Shown in pieces: positions 27,586-37,559 of a DNA stretch of 64,000 nucleotides. Location: the NCBI RefSeq assembly GCF_009725235.1, contig NZ_WJFC01000020.1:1-64000 (forward strand), written 5' to 3'. The DNA comes from Scytonema sp. UIC 10036 (lineage in GTDB: Bacteria > Cyanobacteriota > Cyanobacteriia > Cyanobacteriales > Nostocaceae). Under the pieces are notes generated by a model. The model saw only the letters and a program-made list of their open reading frames with translations. It ran no database searches and was not told the DNA's origin. Each line of letters starts with the position of its first letter. The stretch's first letter is position 1. A program made the translations under genes and the position numbers.

Positions 27586-27811
27586 GGGTCAAGAGCTAAC
27601 AGCGTCCTTTAAGAAGTTGGGGAGCTTGGTACCGCTCGATAAAAAATAAAGAAAACTCTTTACAAAGTCTCTCCGGTTGTTTAAACTGAATTTTATAAAG
27701 AAAAATCTTTAGAAAATAACGGCTCGTAGGCTAGTTCTGTTTCCTGGACTGTCTATTGGCAGTAGCGCATGAATTTTCTCACATACCTTATTGAAAGTGA
27801 TACCCGGTGCT

Positions 27812-28267
27812 ATGAATGAAAGAAGCCTTTTCCTGGTAGCAGCACTGAGCGGTGGCGCTGTGTTACCCGTTCAGGTTGCTCTTAACACTCTTCTGAGACG
27901 TTATGTTGGTGAGCCTATGCAAGTCACCTTTATTTCGTATCTTGCTGGCACTCTTGCATCGCTGGCGATTTGTTTCTTTGCTCGCTATCCAAGCCCCAGT
28001 TGGGCTTTACTCTCTCAAACCTCTTGGTGGATGTGGGTGGGGGGTTGCTTGGGAACTCTTTATGTCTGGTCAACTATTTTTGCTACACCTAAAATTGGCG
28101 CAGCGTTGACGTTATCGCTAACAATTGCCGGACAGATGATTGCAGCACTTTTTCTAGATCATTTTGGTGCTCTTGGGTTGACTAGATACGCAGCTAGCCC
28201 ATTACGTATTGCAGGCATTATGTTTGTAATTATTGGGGTTTCTTTGGTTGCTGCTGCTAAAAAGTAG
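27812..28267 (+). CDS. DMT-superfamily (DUF606/YdcZ-type) membrane protein
   Basis: The 151-residue protein has about five hydrophobic segments ('AALSGGAVLPVQVALNTLL', 'VTFISYLAGTLASLAI', 'WWMWVGGCLGTLYVW', 'TLSLTIAGQMIAAL', 'IAGIMFVIIGVSLVAAA'). This matches the small DUF606 branch of drug/metabolite transporters, half the length of ordinary EamA proteins and often paired or dimeric. The substrate is unknown. I take ATG 27812; a TTG at 27791 would add seven residues. Confidence 0.82.
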   Translation: MNERSLFLVAALSGGAVLPVQVALNTLLRRYVGEPMQVTFISYLAGTLASLAICFFARYPSPSWALLSQTSWWMWVGGCLGTLYVWSTIFATPKIGAALTLSLTIAGQMIAALFLDHFGALGLTRYAASPLRIAGIMFVIIGVSLVAAAKK

Positions 28268-28333
28268 TACAATTTTGGATTTTAGATTTTAGATTTTGGA
28301 TTGAGAAAGCTTAAGTATTGTTACCATAAAAGG

Positions 28334-30103
28334 ATGATGACACAAACTTTTGACACCACAACAAGTAAAGAACGCTACGTTCGTGCTGCTTCTGTTGCAG
28401 ATGTTCAAGCAGCAGGTAGTATGCTGGTTCATCTAGATAAGCACGCGATCGCACTTTTCTACTCAGACAACAAGATTTATGCCATCGATAATCGATGTCC
28501 CCATATGGGTTTTCCCCTCCATGGGAGTACTTGTAAAGATGGAATTGTGACTTGTCCTTGGCACTATGCTCGCTTTGATTTGGCTGGTGGTGGAACCTTT
28601 GATTCTTGGGCAGATGATGTCCGTGCCTTTCCTATAGAGATTCGGGATGGCGAAGTGTGGGTAAATCTAGCTCCCCAAGTCGATCGCGCAGTTCATCAAC
28701 GCCAACGCCTGCTCCATGGATTGGAACAAGGTATTTCCCTTGTCATTGCCAAATCTGTCATAGCTTTGCTAGATATGGGAACAGATCCTACCGAACCATT
28801 CCGAGTTGGATTGGAATTTGGCACCCGTTATAATAAAGAAGGTTGGAGTACGGGTTTAACCATGCACACCTGCATGATGAATTTATTACCATACTTAAAT
28901 GCAGAAGATCGACCTCTTGCTCTTTATCAAGGGCTTTCAGCAGTAGCCCGTGACAGTGGAAGTGCTCCACCTCACTTTGTGGTTCACCCATTACCCAATT
29001 CCAGTGTTGACTTGACTACCCTCAAAAGCTGGTTCCGCCAATTCATCGAACGGCGGGATAGTGAAGCGGCAGAACGGTGTCTCATATCTGCAATTCGTTT
29101 GGGTGCAGAGAAAAAGCAAATTGCAGATATGTTGTTTGCGGCGGCAACAGACCATCGTTACATTGATGTTGGTCACACGCTTGACTTTATCAACAAAGCA
29201 TTAGAAGCACTAGATGCTGTTAATTGGCAACAAGCAGAGCAAGTTTTAGCGAGTTTAATTTCCGGCTTAGCAAATGCCTCTCGCATGGAAGAGTCAAATT
29301 CCTGGCGTTATCCAGTAGATTTGGTAGCTATTTTGGAATCTGCATTTGACGAGTTGCCTGCTGCTTTGAAGGAAGGACAACCCCGACAGGAAAATTGGTC
29401 AAATCAAGAACAGTTGATTCCTATTCTTTTGGGTGAAAATCCTCAAGCAATAGCCGATGCACTGTTAACAGCTTTGCGAGAAGGTTGCACTGAAGAGCAA
29501 TTAGCAAGTGTTGTCAGTTATGCTGCAGCCCTGCGTGTTGCCCGCTTTAATACCAATAATGATTTTGGAGACTGGGACACAGCCCACCATCCCTTGACTT
29601 TCGCCAATGCCGTTCATCAAGGATTGCGGCGTGTAGCTTCATTGGAGTTACTTCGAGGCGTGTTTGATGCGGCAATGAGCGTATATCTCAACCGTTTTTT
29701 GAATGTTCCACCAGCTCGACTCCCAGAACCCAAGGACGAAGTAGAACATCCAGAAGAATTGCTCGAGCAACTACCGGAGTTTTTGGATCGGCAACAGCAA
29801 GTTAATGAAGTTGCAAGGTTAGTTGCTCATTACTTGTATAGTGGCGGCAAACCAGAACAGTTAATGGCAGTTCTTGGTAAATTAATGTTGCGAGAAAATC
29901 GAGATTTCCACGTGATTCAGGAAATAGAAGCAGCTTTCCGACAGTATTCTTTGTTGGGATCAACGGACGCGGGTATTCACGTACTGATAGCCGCAGCTAG
30001 GTATTTAGCAGCACACTCACCCACCATGCGATCGCAAGCTCAAACTTATCAAATAGCTTATCGGTTGCACAAGGGCGATCGTTTGTTTGAAGATAGGGAG
30101 TAG
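28334..30103 (+). CDS. Rieske [2Fe-2S] domain protein with a long helical C-terminal region
   Basis: The 589-residue protein has an N-terminal Rieske domain with 'CPHMGFPLHG' and 'CPWHYARF', the Cys-His/Cys-His cluster ligands. The remaining 470 residues are helical and contain no motif I can name; they do not resemble an aromatic-ring hydroxylase alpha subunit. ATG 28334 is preceded by AAAAGG. It may be a stand-alone oxidoreductase partner; the substrate is unknown. Confidence 0.85.
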   Translation: MMTQTFDTTTSKERYVRAASVADVQAAGSMLVHLDKHAIALFYSDNKIYAIDNRCPHMGFPLHGSTCKDGIVTCPWHYARFDLAGGGTFDSWADDVRAFPIEIRDGEVWVNLAPQVDRAVHQRQRLLHGLEQGISLVIAKSVIALLDMGTDPTEPFRVGLEFGTRYNKEGWSTGLTMHTCMMNLLPYLNAEDRPLALYQGLSAVARDSGSAPPHFVVHPLPNSSVDLTTLKSWFRQFIERRDSEAAERCLISAIRLGAEKKQIADMLFAAATDHRYIDVGHTLDFINKALEALDAVNWQQAEQVLASLISGLANASRMEESNSWRYPVDLVAILESAFDELPAALKEGQPRQENWSNQEQLIPILLGENPQAIADALLTALREGCTEEQLASVVSYAAALRVARFNTNNDFGDWDTAHHPLTFANAVHQGLRRVASLELLRGVFDAAMSVYLNRFLNVPPARLPEPKDEVEHPEELLEQLPEFLDRQQQVNEVARLVAHYLYSGGKPEQLMAVLGKLMLRENRDFHVIQEIEAAFRQYSLLGSTDAGIHVLIAAARYLAAHSPTMRSQAQTYQIAYRLHKGDRLFEDRE

Positions 30104-30104
30104 G

Positions 30105-30236
30105 GATTCCCACTCGTTCCCAGCCTCAGGCTGGGAATGCCTAGCTAGAGGCTCTGCCTCTTCCGAAAAAGATATAAGGGCGCAATGCCTTGCGCCCCTA
30201 CCAAGACTTTTGGGTAGCCTGGGAACGAGTGGATGG
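30105..30236. repeat. Composite palindromic repeat
   Basis: ACTCGTTCCCAGCCTCAGGC at the left and CCTGGGAACGAGTGG at the right are inverted ends. They enclose a GAGGCTCTGCCTC palindrome and AGGGCGCAATGCCTTGCG (30177-30194), the latter almost identical at 37677-37704. Confidence 0.75.
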
Positions 30237-30244
30237 GTTCCTGC

Positions 30245-31288
30245 TCAGGTGACTTCGATTCCTACTTCTCCTGCTGTACATTCACCAATGACCGAAGAAA
30301 AGCCAAATCCCTCCGCTAAGAGTTGTTCTAAAATAGCAGGAGCGCTTTCTGGTGCTACAGAAAGTAACAAACCGCCACTGGTTTGAGGATCTGCTAGCAG
30401 TAAAGTTTCCCATTCAGCTAAGGAGTTACTTAACCCTGCTTGCTTAATTTCAGACTGATAACTGTCCCAGTTGCGTTTTGCAGCGCCCGGAAAAATGCCT
30501 TGGGATGCTAATGCTTTAGCTTCTGATAAAATCGGAATCTGAGAAAATGAAATTTTAGCTCTAATTTCACTACCTCGGCAAATCTCTAGTAAATGACCAA
30601 GTAGTCCGAATCCCGTTACATCTGTCATGGCGTGAACATCAGGATGAGTTGCTAAAGTGGCTCCCACTTTATTTAACTGTGTCATTACCTTAAGAACTGA
30701 TTCGTAAGCATCTGGTGTCAATTGACTTTTCTTTAGGGCTGTTGTCATGACTCCAATCCCCAAAGGCTTTGTCAAAATGAGCTTGTCTTTTGGTTTTGCA
30801 GTGGCGTTCCGTCGCACAGACATTGGATGCACTAATCCGGCGGCAACCAAGCCAAAAATGGGTTCCGGGGAATCAATAGAATGCCCGCCTGCAAGAGGAA
30901 TCCCTGCTTCCTGACAAACTGCTGCCCCACCTAGCATGATGCCTCGAATTGCTTCCATCGGTAGGGTGTTGATTGGCATACCCAACACGGCTAAGGCTAA
31001 AATTGGCTTTCCACCCATGGCGTAGACATCAGACAAAGCGTTTGTCGCTGCAATTCGTCCAAAATCTACTGGTTCATCAACTATGGGCATGAAAAAATCT
31101 GTTGTCAGTACTAGGGCTTGGTTATCGTTTAGTTGATAAACTGCTGCATCATCACTCGTTTGAGTACCTACTAGCAGTTGCTCTAACCCTTGATTTAAGG
31201 GAACTTGGCGTAGGATTTCCTGCAATTGAGCAGGAGCAATCTTGCAGCCGCAGCCACCACCATGAGAGTACTGAGTGAGGCGAATCAT
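30245..31288 (-). CDS. selD: Selenide, water dikinase
   Basis: The 347-residue protein has the active-site 'GGGCGCK' (Cys13, Lys16) after a short N-terminus, then 'TSDDAAVYQL', 'TTDFFMPIVDEPVDFG', 'NALSDVYAMGG', 'TDVTGFGLLGH' and 'ADPQTSGGLL'. It makes selenophosphate from selenide and ATP. The active-site residue is Cys, not Sec. No selA/selB or mnmH is visible, so the route served (tRNA 2-selenouridine or another) is unknown. Confidence 0.95.
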   Translation of the reverse strand: MIRLTQYSHGGGCGCKIAPAQLQEILRQVPLNQGLEQLLVGTQTSDDAAVYQLNDNQALVLTTDFFMPIVDEPVDFGRIAATNALSDVYAMGGKPILALAVLGMPINTLPMEAIRGIMLGGAAVCQEAGIPLAGGHSIDSPEPIFGLVAAGLVHPMSVRRNATAKPKDKLILTKPLGIGVMTTALKKSQLTPDAYESVLKVMTQLNKVGATLATHPDVHAMTDVTGFGLLGHLLEICRGSEIRAKISFSQIPILSEAKALASQGIFPGAAKRNWDSYQSEIKQAGLSNSLAEWETLLLADPQTSGGLLLSVAPESAPAILEQLLAEGFGFSSVIGECTAGEVGIEVT

Positions 31289-31431
31289 AACTGAACATTT
31301 TATATTTTTTTAGATTGAACCACTTATTAATATAATGCTAGCTCAGCGTTATAAACCCGGTATTTGGGAGATACCAGGTTTATTTATCTCACGATGGCGT
31401 TAAGTGCGATCGCAGATTTTACCGCTCGCAC

Positions 31432-31575
31432 TCACACTTCGCTCGAACTTAACCTAAATAAGTTACCATCAACACTTACAAGCCCAGTTAAAATAGCGCG
31501 ATCGCCCGAATTCGTGATGATAAAATCAGCGTCACCACTATCCTGGAAGAGTTGGAATTGCACAGTGCCTGTAGC
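31432..31575 (-). pseudogene. Possible fragment of a secreted-protein gene
   Basis: A 47-codon frame without a start encodes 'GTVQFQLFQDSGDADFIITN' and 'TGLVSVDGNLFRLS'. The alternation of strands and Gly/Asp turns looks like the end of an exported beta-rich protein. Stops bound it on both sides. No intact gene is visible in the 31289-31806 gap, which also has a hairpin at about 31354-31382. Confidence 0.25.
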
Positions 31576-31806
31576 CTAAACTTCTAGGTCACACTTAGGT
31601 TGAGTTATGGCTCAATACCACCTTCCTCAGACTAAGCTGCCATATTCTCTCTAAATATATATAAAAATCCTTCTTAAGGAGGAGGACATTTTTGTAGTAA
31701 AGAGATATATTAAAGATGAGCTCTATTATTCCCCAATTTAAACCAAAATTTTGTATTTTGAAGAATCAAACAATCTGTAGGAAATTAAAGTTTAAGTTGA
31801 TAAATT

Positions 31807-32112
31807 ATGCAAGCTAATGGAGAAATATCTTTATCAATAGAGCGGTTCATTTCTAGGGAATATGTAATTTCAAAATTGCCAGAAAATGCCCATTTAATTT
31901 CGGCTGATTTAGTTCCCTTTCAAGTTGCAGTAGATAAAAATTTAATTTTTCATAGTGTCTCACCAAGGGAAATGATATGGTATGTCAAAGTTTTATATTA
32001 TAAAAACTTTGGCATACAAAACAAGCTTCCCATCAATGTGGTGCAAACTCTCATCTATGATGCTGAAACAGGAGACTTAGTTTGTTGGCAAGGCACGTTT
32101 GAGAGATTGTAG
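31807..32112 (+). CDS. Hypothetical protein
   Basis: The 101-residue soluble protein starts 'MQANGEISLSIERFISREYV' and ends 'YDAETGDLVCWQGTFERL'. I do not recognise the family. ATG 31807 is in AT-rich DNA with no strong ribosome site. It converges with the small gene at 32137-32367 after a 24 bp gap. Confidence 0.55.
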   Translation: MQANGEISLSIERFISREYVISKLPENAHLISADLVPFQVAVDKNLIFHSVSPREMIWYVKVLYYKNFGIQNKLPINVVQTLIYDAETGDLVCWQGTFERL

Positions 32113-32136
32113 TTTTTCACCTAGTATAAGAAGCAA

Positions 32137-32367
32137 TCAACACCTGTAGTAACACTGCTCAATCCAGAGCCGCATTTCTTCTTCAGAACCAAAACAAGCC
32201 GAACGTCCTGTTATCGGGTCATAAGCATGCCAAGAAAAAACTTGTCCTTTCCGGTCTAACTCCTGCCATACTTGCAATTCAGAAGCTCGAACTAGGCACG
32301 TTACAAATTGTTGCCAAGTTTTTTCGATCGCTGGCAACATTTTTTTAGAAAAATTCATACTTTTCAT
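32137..32367 (-). CDS. Small conserved-looking cyanobacterial protein
   Basis: The 76-residue protein has 'VWQELDRKGQVFSWHAYDP' and 'RSACFGSEEEMRLWIEQCYY', a pattern I associate with short cyanobacterial proteins of unknown function. There is no signal peptide. It is divergent from the MocR gene 214 bp away, and the shared gap may hold both promoters. Confidence 0.6.
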   Translation of the reverse strand: MKSMNFSKKMLPAIEKTWQQFVTCLVRASELQVWQELDRKGQVFSWHAYDPITGRSACFGSEEEMRLWIEQCYYRC

Positions 32368-32581
32368 ATTTACATCCTGGGAGAAGTAAGAACCATTACT
32401 TATACTTTCTCCCAGGAATTTTTAATAGAGAAGGTACACTTTTAGCAATTTGTACTAGAACAGTTGTCAAGATATAGAACTGTTCTGGTAAAAATTGATG
32501 AAACTGTACTAGAACGAGAAAGAAAAAATCACTTATATTACAAGTACTGGTAATGTTGTAGTCTTTCAACAATGCACCATC

Positions 32582-34039
32582 ATGAAGATTTGGTTAGAAC
32601 GGGAATCAGCTAAACCCATTTACTTGCAAATACGCGATCGCATCAGTCGTCTGATCAAATCTGGTGTACTTCAACCAGGCGATCGTCTTCCTTCCATCCG
32701 CTCGCTAGCGGAAAGTTTGCAAGTCAATAAACTGACAATTATTGAGGCTTACAACGTTTTAGAGGCAGATGGGATAATTTCCGCCCGTCAGGGATCGGGA
32801 TACTTTGTGAATAGTGTAAATCGTTCCTCTGCCAACTTAAAATCAACATTTGCGCCCGTACAAAACGTCATCATTCCAGAGCAAGGTAGAAGCAGTTTTT
32901 TTGATATGTATACGGCTACGGTAGAAGCACAGACGCAGCCGGGAATGGTTAATTTTGGTTGTGGTTTTCCTCATCCACCAAAAGATATTGATTTAATTGC
33001 AAGAAGAGCACTCAGACAAACTCCCGATGGCTTATTTAAATATGACTTGCCTCAAGGACAGCTTACTCTTCGCAGGCAAATTGCTCAGATGCTAATACAG
33101 CAAGGGATGGAGGTAACAGCAGAAAATTTAATCGTTACCAGTGGTTCCGAGCAAGGACTGTCATTGGCATTGCAGTATTATTTACAACCAGGAGATTGGG
33201 TAATTGTAGAAACGCCCACATATTTTGGTGCTCTTGCAAGTTTGGAAAACTTGGGAGCTAAAATCATCGGTATTCCCATGACTGCTCAAGGAATGAATTT
33301 AGATTTACTAGAGAAGTACCTCAAGAGCCATCGTCCAAAACTCATATACACAATTAGTGCCTTACACAATCCCACAGGAATTACAACAACACAAGCACAC
33401 CGACAGGAATTGCTAGCATTAGCAGAGAAATATGAGTGTCCAATTTTAGAAGATAACGCATATGAAGGATTGACTTTTGAACCCGCTCCTGCGCCCATCA
33501 AAGCTTTTGACACGCAGGATTTAGTTATATACTTAGGGACATTTTCTAAAACTTTAATGCCCGGTTTAAGAGTCGGTTACATGGTTGTGACAGGCAAGCA
33601 TTTTCATAACATTCTTGAACGAAAGTTACTTCACGATCTTCACACGTCCACTATTTCTCAAGCAATTGTGAGCGAATACTTGGCGTCAGGACATCTGCGC
33701 CGTCACCTCAATCGGCTGCGGACAGAAAACCTCCACACTCGCGATGCTATGCTAGCAGCACTAGAGCGTTACTTTCCCCAAGAAGCCAGGTGGACAGTGC
33801 CCAAAGGAGGATTATTTCTCTGGGTACAATTACCAGAACACACTCCCATTCAAACAATACGCATTGAAGCGTTATCTCAGAACGTCCTAGTTCCCTGTCA
33901 TTCAGTATTTTTTCCAGATAGGAAAGGATATCCCGCTATGCGGTTAACATTCACTCCTTCACCAGAAGAAATTGAGCAAGGTGTCTCTGTTTTAGGTAAA
34001 TTACTGAAGAAATACCTTTGTACAAAAATAGCCAGTTAA
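32582..34039 (+). CDS. MocR-type regulator: GntR HTH fused to a PLP aminotransferase domain
   Basis: The 485-residue protein has an N-terminal winged HTH of the GntR family ('PIYLQIRDRISRLIKSG', 'LPSIRSLAESLQVNK', 'QGSGYFV', residues 1-75), then a fold-type-I aminotransferase domain ('SGSEQGLSLALQYY', 'HNPTGIT', 'EDNAYEGL', PLP Lys in 'GTFSKTLMPGLRVGY'). MocR proteins sense an amino acid or vitamin B6 compound and often regulate a divergent gene. Here that would be the small gene at 32137-32367; the target is inferred. Confidence 0.92.
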   Translation: MKIWLERESAKPIYLQIRDRISRLIKSGVLQPGDRLPSIRSLAESLQVNKLTIIEAYNVLEADGIISARQGSGYFVNSVNRSSANLKSTFAPVQNVIIPEQGRSSFFDMYTATVEAQTQPGMVNFGCGFPHPPKDIDLIARRALRQTPDGLFKYDLPQGQLTLRRQIAQMLIQQGMEVTAENLIVTSGSEQGLSLALQYYLQPGDWVIVETPTYFGALASLENLGAKIIGIPMTAQGMNLDLLEKYLKSHRPKLIYTISALHNPTGITTTQAHRQELLALAEKYECPILEDNAYEGLTFEPAPAPIKAFDTQDLVIYLGTFSKTLMPGLRVGYMVVTGKHFHNILERKLLHDLHTSTISQAIVSEYLASGHLRRHLNRLRTENLHTRDAMLAALERYFPQEARWTVPKGGLFLWVQLPEHTPIQTIRIEALSQNVLVPCHSVFFPDRKGYPAMRLTFTPSPEEIEQGVSVLGKLLKKYLCTKIAS

Positions 34040-34095
34040 TCTTTTGTATCTTGTTTGTAGTTGCGCTTCAGCGCATGCGTCGCAACTACAAACTA

Positions 34096-35178
34096 TCAAA
34101 AACATCCAAGCAAACGATAACCATCATTTCGACCGAGCCTATCGAATTTTTGTAGCAAAGTATTATTTTGAGAAACAAATAGTGAATCTCCGTAATCCAC
34201 TCTATCTCGATCTAGACCATAAAACCATTGAGTCGTTGAAAGAATATCCTCAAGATATATTAAGTCTGAGTAGCTATAACAACTTTCAGTCTTTACAAGC
34301 AAACTTTGCAATTTTTCTAAATCTGTGCCTTGAGGAACAAAAACCAATGTATCTGGTTCTCTAAAAGATAACAGACACATTGATTCAAAAGAATATTCAT
34401 TCAGTGGCTGATAAATACCTAAAGGTTGGTTGCTATCAGCAGTCACTAGTTGCTGAATAAATTTATATTCCACTGGTTCTCGCTCTAACATTAAAAATGA
34501 ATCATCATCAAATAAGTCAGTCACTAACCAAGGTGGAGTAATATCACAATCACATACATTCCAAAGACGACTTGCAGGTTCATGGTAACCACTAAGCAAT
34601 ATAGCTGTTGCCAATGAACTCATTTTACTAGTTACATCATAACTTTTAATAAAGAAATGAGTGGATGGTATTATGCCATATTTACTTTCAACGTTTCCTA
34701 CATTCAACGTTACATCAAGAAAAAGATTGCGAAGATTTTGTTCTCTCGATATAAAGCCATAGCATAAAAATCTTTTTGGTCCAGCAAATGGAAAAATAGA
34801 CCAGGAATAATTAGTTGAGAGAAAATTTAGGAATTCATCGATTTCGTCAAAAGAAGTTTTATACTTCGGACCACTATATGCAGGTATAGGGGCATTAAAG
34901 GATAAATCAAGCTTTTCTTGAATTACGCGATCGCCATGAATATACCAAGGCTGAGAGTAAAAATAGCCTTGATGAGATGGGATATGTTCGAGTGAAGTTA
35001 ACTGACTTTTCCCTTGCTTATTGCAAATAAAAATATGAGAAGATGTTTTTTTGAGAAATTCATGGATTTTCTTAATTAGAAAAGGGCGATAATCAATAAA
35101 TAGAGTAAGATAATACACGAGTTTTTTAGAGAAGTCTAAGAGGATATTTGAAAAGTTGTTAGCTGTGATTAAAATCAC
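34096..35178 (-). CDS. Hypothetical protein of 360 residues
   Basis: The protein is intact and rich in Tyr, Phe and Ser. It has segments such as 'YSWSIFPFAGPKRFLCYGF' and 'LREPVEYKFIQQLV'-like patches, and no signal peptide, clear membrane segment or motif I can name. Its 3' end converges with the MocR gene 56 bp away. Its start borders a palindromic repeat at 35184. The full-length frame supports a real gene. Confidence 0.55.
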   Translation of the reverse strand: MILITANNFSNILLDFSKKLVYYLTLFIDYRPFLIKKIHEFLKKTSSHIFICNKQGKSQLTSLEHIPSHQGYFYSQPWYIHGDRVIQEKLDLSFNAPIPAYSGPKYKTSFDEIDEFLNFLSTNYSWSIFPFAGPKRFLCYGFISREQNLRNLFLDVTLNVGNVESKYGIIPSTHFFIKSYDVTSKMSSLATAILLSGYHEPASRLWNVCDCDITPPWLVTDLFDDDSFLMLEREPVEYKFIQQLVTADSNQPLGIYQPLNEYSFESMCLLSFREPDTLVFVPQGTDLEKLQSLLVKTESCYSYSDLIYLEDILSTTQWFYGLDRDRVDYGDSLFVSQNNTLLQKFDRLGRNDGYRLLGCF

Positions 35179-35183
35179 ATTAA

Positions 35184-35325
35184 TTACCCCCCTTAATCCC
35201 CCCGATGTATTGGGGGAAATAAGAGAAATCGAGTTCCCTCACGCCACGTGCTTCAAGTCGGGCATTGCCCGCCCAACGCAGTGGCTCCCCTTTATAAGGG
35301 CAGGGTTAGGGAGGGGTAAAAATAT
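35184..35325. repeat. Palindromic repeat (CCCCCCTTAATCCCCCC ends)
   Basis: The left arm ACCCCCCTTAATCCCCCC and right arm GGGTTAGGGAGGGGTA are imperfectly inverted. They flank about 100 bp with an inner CACGCCACGTGC segment. It is typical of cyanobacterial intergenic repeats. Confidence 0.6.
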
Positions 35326-35358
35326 TTGATACATCAATCGTGACTTTTCAAACATCCT

Positions 35359-36336
35359 CTAATAATGTTCGCTTAAAAATGCTAACATCTCTTCGTAAAA
35401 TGGAAGCCCTCTTCCCCTGCTCTCCCAAGCAGTCGATAAGACGTGCAGCATTTCAATCAACGATTGTTGAGCAGCATCCAGAAGCAACGTCAATAACGGG
35501 GAAAGGTTGTTTTGTTGCTGACCCTCCACAACCGCATCAATATACGCTTTACGCACCTGATTGGAAATGACCACGATTGGATAACCAGATCTGAGTAAGA
35601 GCAAATTCATTAATAATCTTCCCGTGCGTCCGTTCCCATCCCGAAACGGATGAATCGAAACAAATCGCAGATGAGCTTCAGCCGCAAACTCAATTGGGTG
35701 CTGAACCGCAGTTTCTGGCGAGTTCAACCAGGTAACAAACTCAGTCATGAAATCATTGAGTAAGTAGTGCGGTGGATAGACATATTCAGTGCCAGCCGCT
35801 CTAACATCAAGCTGACGGTAGCGCCCTACTTCTTCAGGAGAAATTGCCCGCAGAATTAAATTATGAATCTGTTTGATCTCCCATTCTCCAATAGGGGTTG
35901 AGTTTTGAGCAAGTTGTTCAATATAGTCGATCGCATCTTTATGCCCGATGACTTCTAAATGTTCCCGTAGCGTTTTCCCACCAATTGTAATTCCAGTTTC
36001 TAACACCAAAGCAGTTTCACTTTGCGTTAAAGTGTTGCCTTCAATGGCGTTTGAGTTATAAGTAAAGCGCACATCATAAAGTTTCTTAAGTTCTGCAACC
36101 ACTGTTGTCGGGAGCGGACGAAAACTATCCAACCAAGCCTTGAGTTGATTTACCTGCTGAAATTTATCTGAAAGCGTCATATTTGCCAAAACTGACAAGC
36201 GGTTTTGAATTTCTTTTGCCATATCAACAAGGCGATGTTGAATCAGCATTTGAATAAAGGTATCGTAGCATTGAGCGGCAATTTCAGTTAATGAGGCAGA
36301 AGACGCGCTTGAGGATGGTACTTGATTGACAACCAT
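35359..36336 (-). CDS. Fic-domain protein, class II (N-terminal inhibitory helix)
   Basis: The 325-residue protein has the catalytic motif HPFRDGNGRTGR near residue 230 and an N-terminal 'SNAIEGN' (near 95), matching the inhibitory (S/T)xxxE(G/N) helix of class II Fic enzymes. It would attach AMP or another nucleotide to target hydroxyls and is autoinhibited by the helix Glu. There is no partner antitoxin gene beside it, as expected for this class. The start at 36336 is followed by a Ser/Ala-rich N-terminus. Confidence 0.92.
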   Translation of the reverse strand: MVVNQVPSSSASSASLTEIAAQCYDTFIQMLIQHRLVDMAKEIQNRLSVLANMTLSDKFQQVNQLKAWLDSFRPLPTTVVAELKKLYDVRFTYNSNAIEGNTLTQSETALVLETGITIGGKTLREHLEVIGHKDAIDYIEQLAQNSTPIGEWEIKQIHNLILRAISPEEVGRYRQLDVRAAGTEYVYPPHYLLNDFMTEFVTWLNSPETAVQHPIEFAAEAHLRFVSIHPFRDGNGRTGRLLMNLLLLRSGYPIVVISNQVRKAYIDAVVEGQQQNNLSPLLTLLLDAAQQSLIEMLHVLSTAWESRGRGLPFYEEMLAFLSEHY

Positions 36337-36960
36337 AAAATATCACTTGTTTTACGTTAGGTCTTCAGAGTCCAAACTCGATCCGGTCATATCATCCACC
36401 TTGCTGTTTGGAGACAAACCCAATATCCATTGTAGAAACAACTTGCAAGTATAAGCCAGTCATATTATTAAGGATACGAAGTATCTAGCTTGAATTTACG
36501 AGCAGTCGCTCAACACTAGCTTTTTGTAACAAGATTGGGCTTTATGGTTGCGGAAATATAAACGGAACCAAGAACAGTATTTTCCCGTCTCAAAGGAGAC
36601 AATCTTGATGATGCACTCACACTACGGCTATTGCCGAACGGTAACACGTAGCGCAGACGTGCTTGCTTGGAAAATTACCAAGTATCAGACGGGGCTACAA
36701 ATGATTCCTTAACTGCTCTTTTGAACAAGCAGTTGAATCTGCTGAAAAGGTTGGGAAAATCGCTATTATCTACCAGAAGAAAAAAAGCAAGAAACTTTTC
36801 CGGAATATCACCGACTTACTTTGTATCCTCCATTAAGTAGTCGATAGTAGAAACCGAGATTAAAACAACAGGATAGTTGATGCAAATACAACTATTCAAC
36901 CAAAACAAATCACTATTCTCATCACTATTCTCAATCTCACAATAAGGGAGACTAAATCTC
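36337..36960. other. 624 bp gap with no supported gene
   Basis: I see no coding frame or clear repeat. Inverted pieces CCCGTCTC (36587) and AGACGGGG (36688) flank about 100 bp with a GTAACACGTAGCGCAGACG stretch. The last 100 bp is AT-rich and precedes the SH3b gene, with AGGGAGAC ahead of its start. Confidence 0.5.
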
Positions 36961-37542
36961 ATGGAAACTCGTAACCAAAATTCTAAATTTGGCATATCTT
37001 CTCTCAAAAAAAGTGCAGCAGTAGCTGGCGTATTGTTTGTAACAACATTAAGCTCGGCATTTGCAGCTGGTATGGCTCCGGCTCAAGCTGGTTATGATGA
37101 TGGCTATTATGGTTATGATGAATATCCTAGCTATCAATATCAAGTTGCTAGTAGTCGTCGTGCTCCTGTTCGCACAGTCCGAGTGACTGCACCTACTGCA
37201 GTCATTATCCGTTCCGGTCCTGGTTTGGATTATGAAAGAATCGGCAGAATCCCTAACGGACATTATGTCAAAGTCAGCTATTCCTCTGGAAAGTGGGCAA
37301 AACTTGTTAGTGGTCCTGGTTGGATTCATTCTGATTACATTAGTGGTTCTACTGGCGGTCGTGTTTATACAGTACGAGTGAATGCTCCTGTTGGAGTTGT
37401 GATTCGTTCTGGTCCTGGTTCTGATTATGCAAGAATCGGTAGCATACGTCATGGACAGTATGTCAGAGTCAGCTATTCTTCTGGAGACTGGGTGAAGCTT
37501 GTCGGTCAACGCGGTTGGGTTCATGCTGACTACCTTGACTAA
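36961..37542 (+). CDS. Secreted protein with two bacterial SH3 domains
   Basis: The 193-residue protein has a signal peptide ('KKSAAVAGVLFVTTLSSAFA', cleavage probably after 'AQA'), a Tyr/Asp/Gly linker, then two SH3b repeats of about 60 residues, each with 'RSGPG.DY.RIG', 'VSYSSG.W.KLV' and 'GW.H.DYL'. It probably binds peptidoglycan or another envelope ligand in the periplasm. No enzyme domain is attached. Confidence 0.85.
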   Translation: METRNQNSKFGISSLKKSAAVAGVLFVTTLSSAFAAGMAPAQAGYDDGYYGYDEYPSYQYQVASSRRAPVRTVRVTAPTAVIIRSGPGLDYERIGRIPNGHYVKVSYSSGKWAKLVSGPGWIHSDYISGSTGGRVYTVRVNAPVGVVIRSGPGSDYARIGSIRHGQYVRVSYSSGDWVKLVGQRGWVHADYLD

Positions 37543-37559
37543 ACCTATTTGAAGAGGAT

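Noticed and set aside
30087..30386. 99-codon frame after the Rieske gene
   Set aside because: It crosses an intergenic repeat and then the antisense of selD.
31364..31579. 71-codon plus-strand frame as a gene
   Set aside because: No ribosome site or recognisable sequence; the opposite strand gives a better, though weak, protein-fragment reading.
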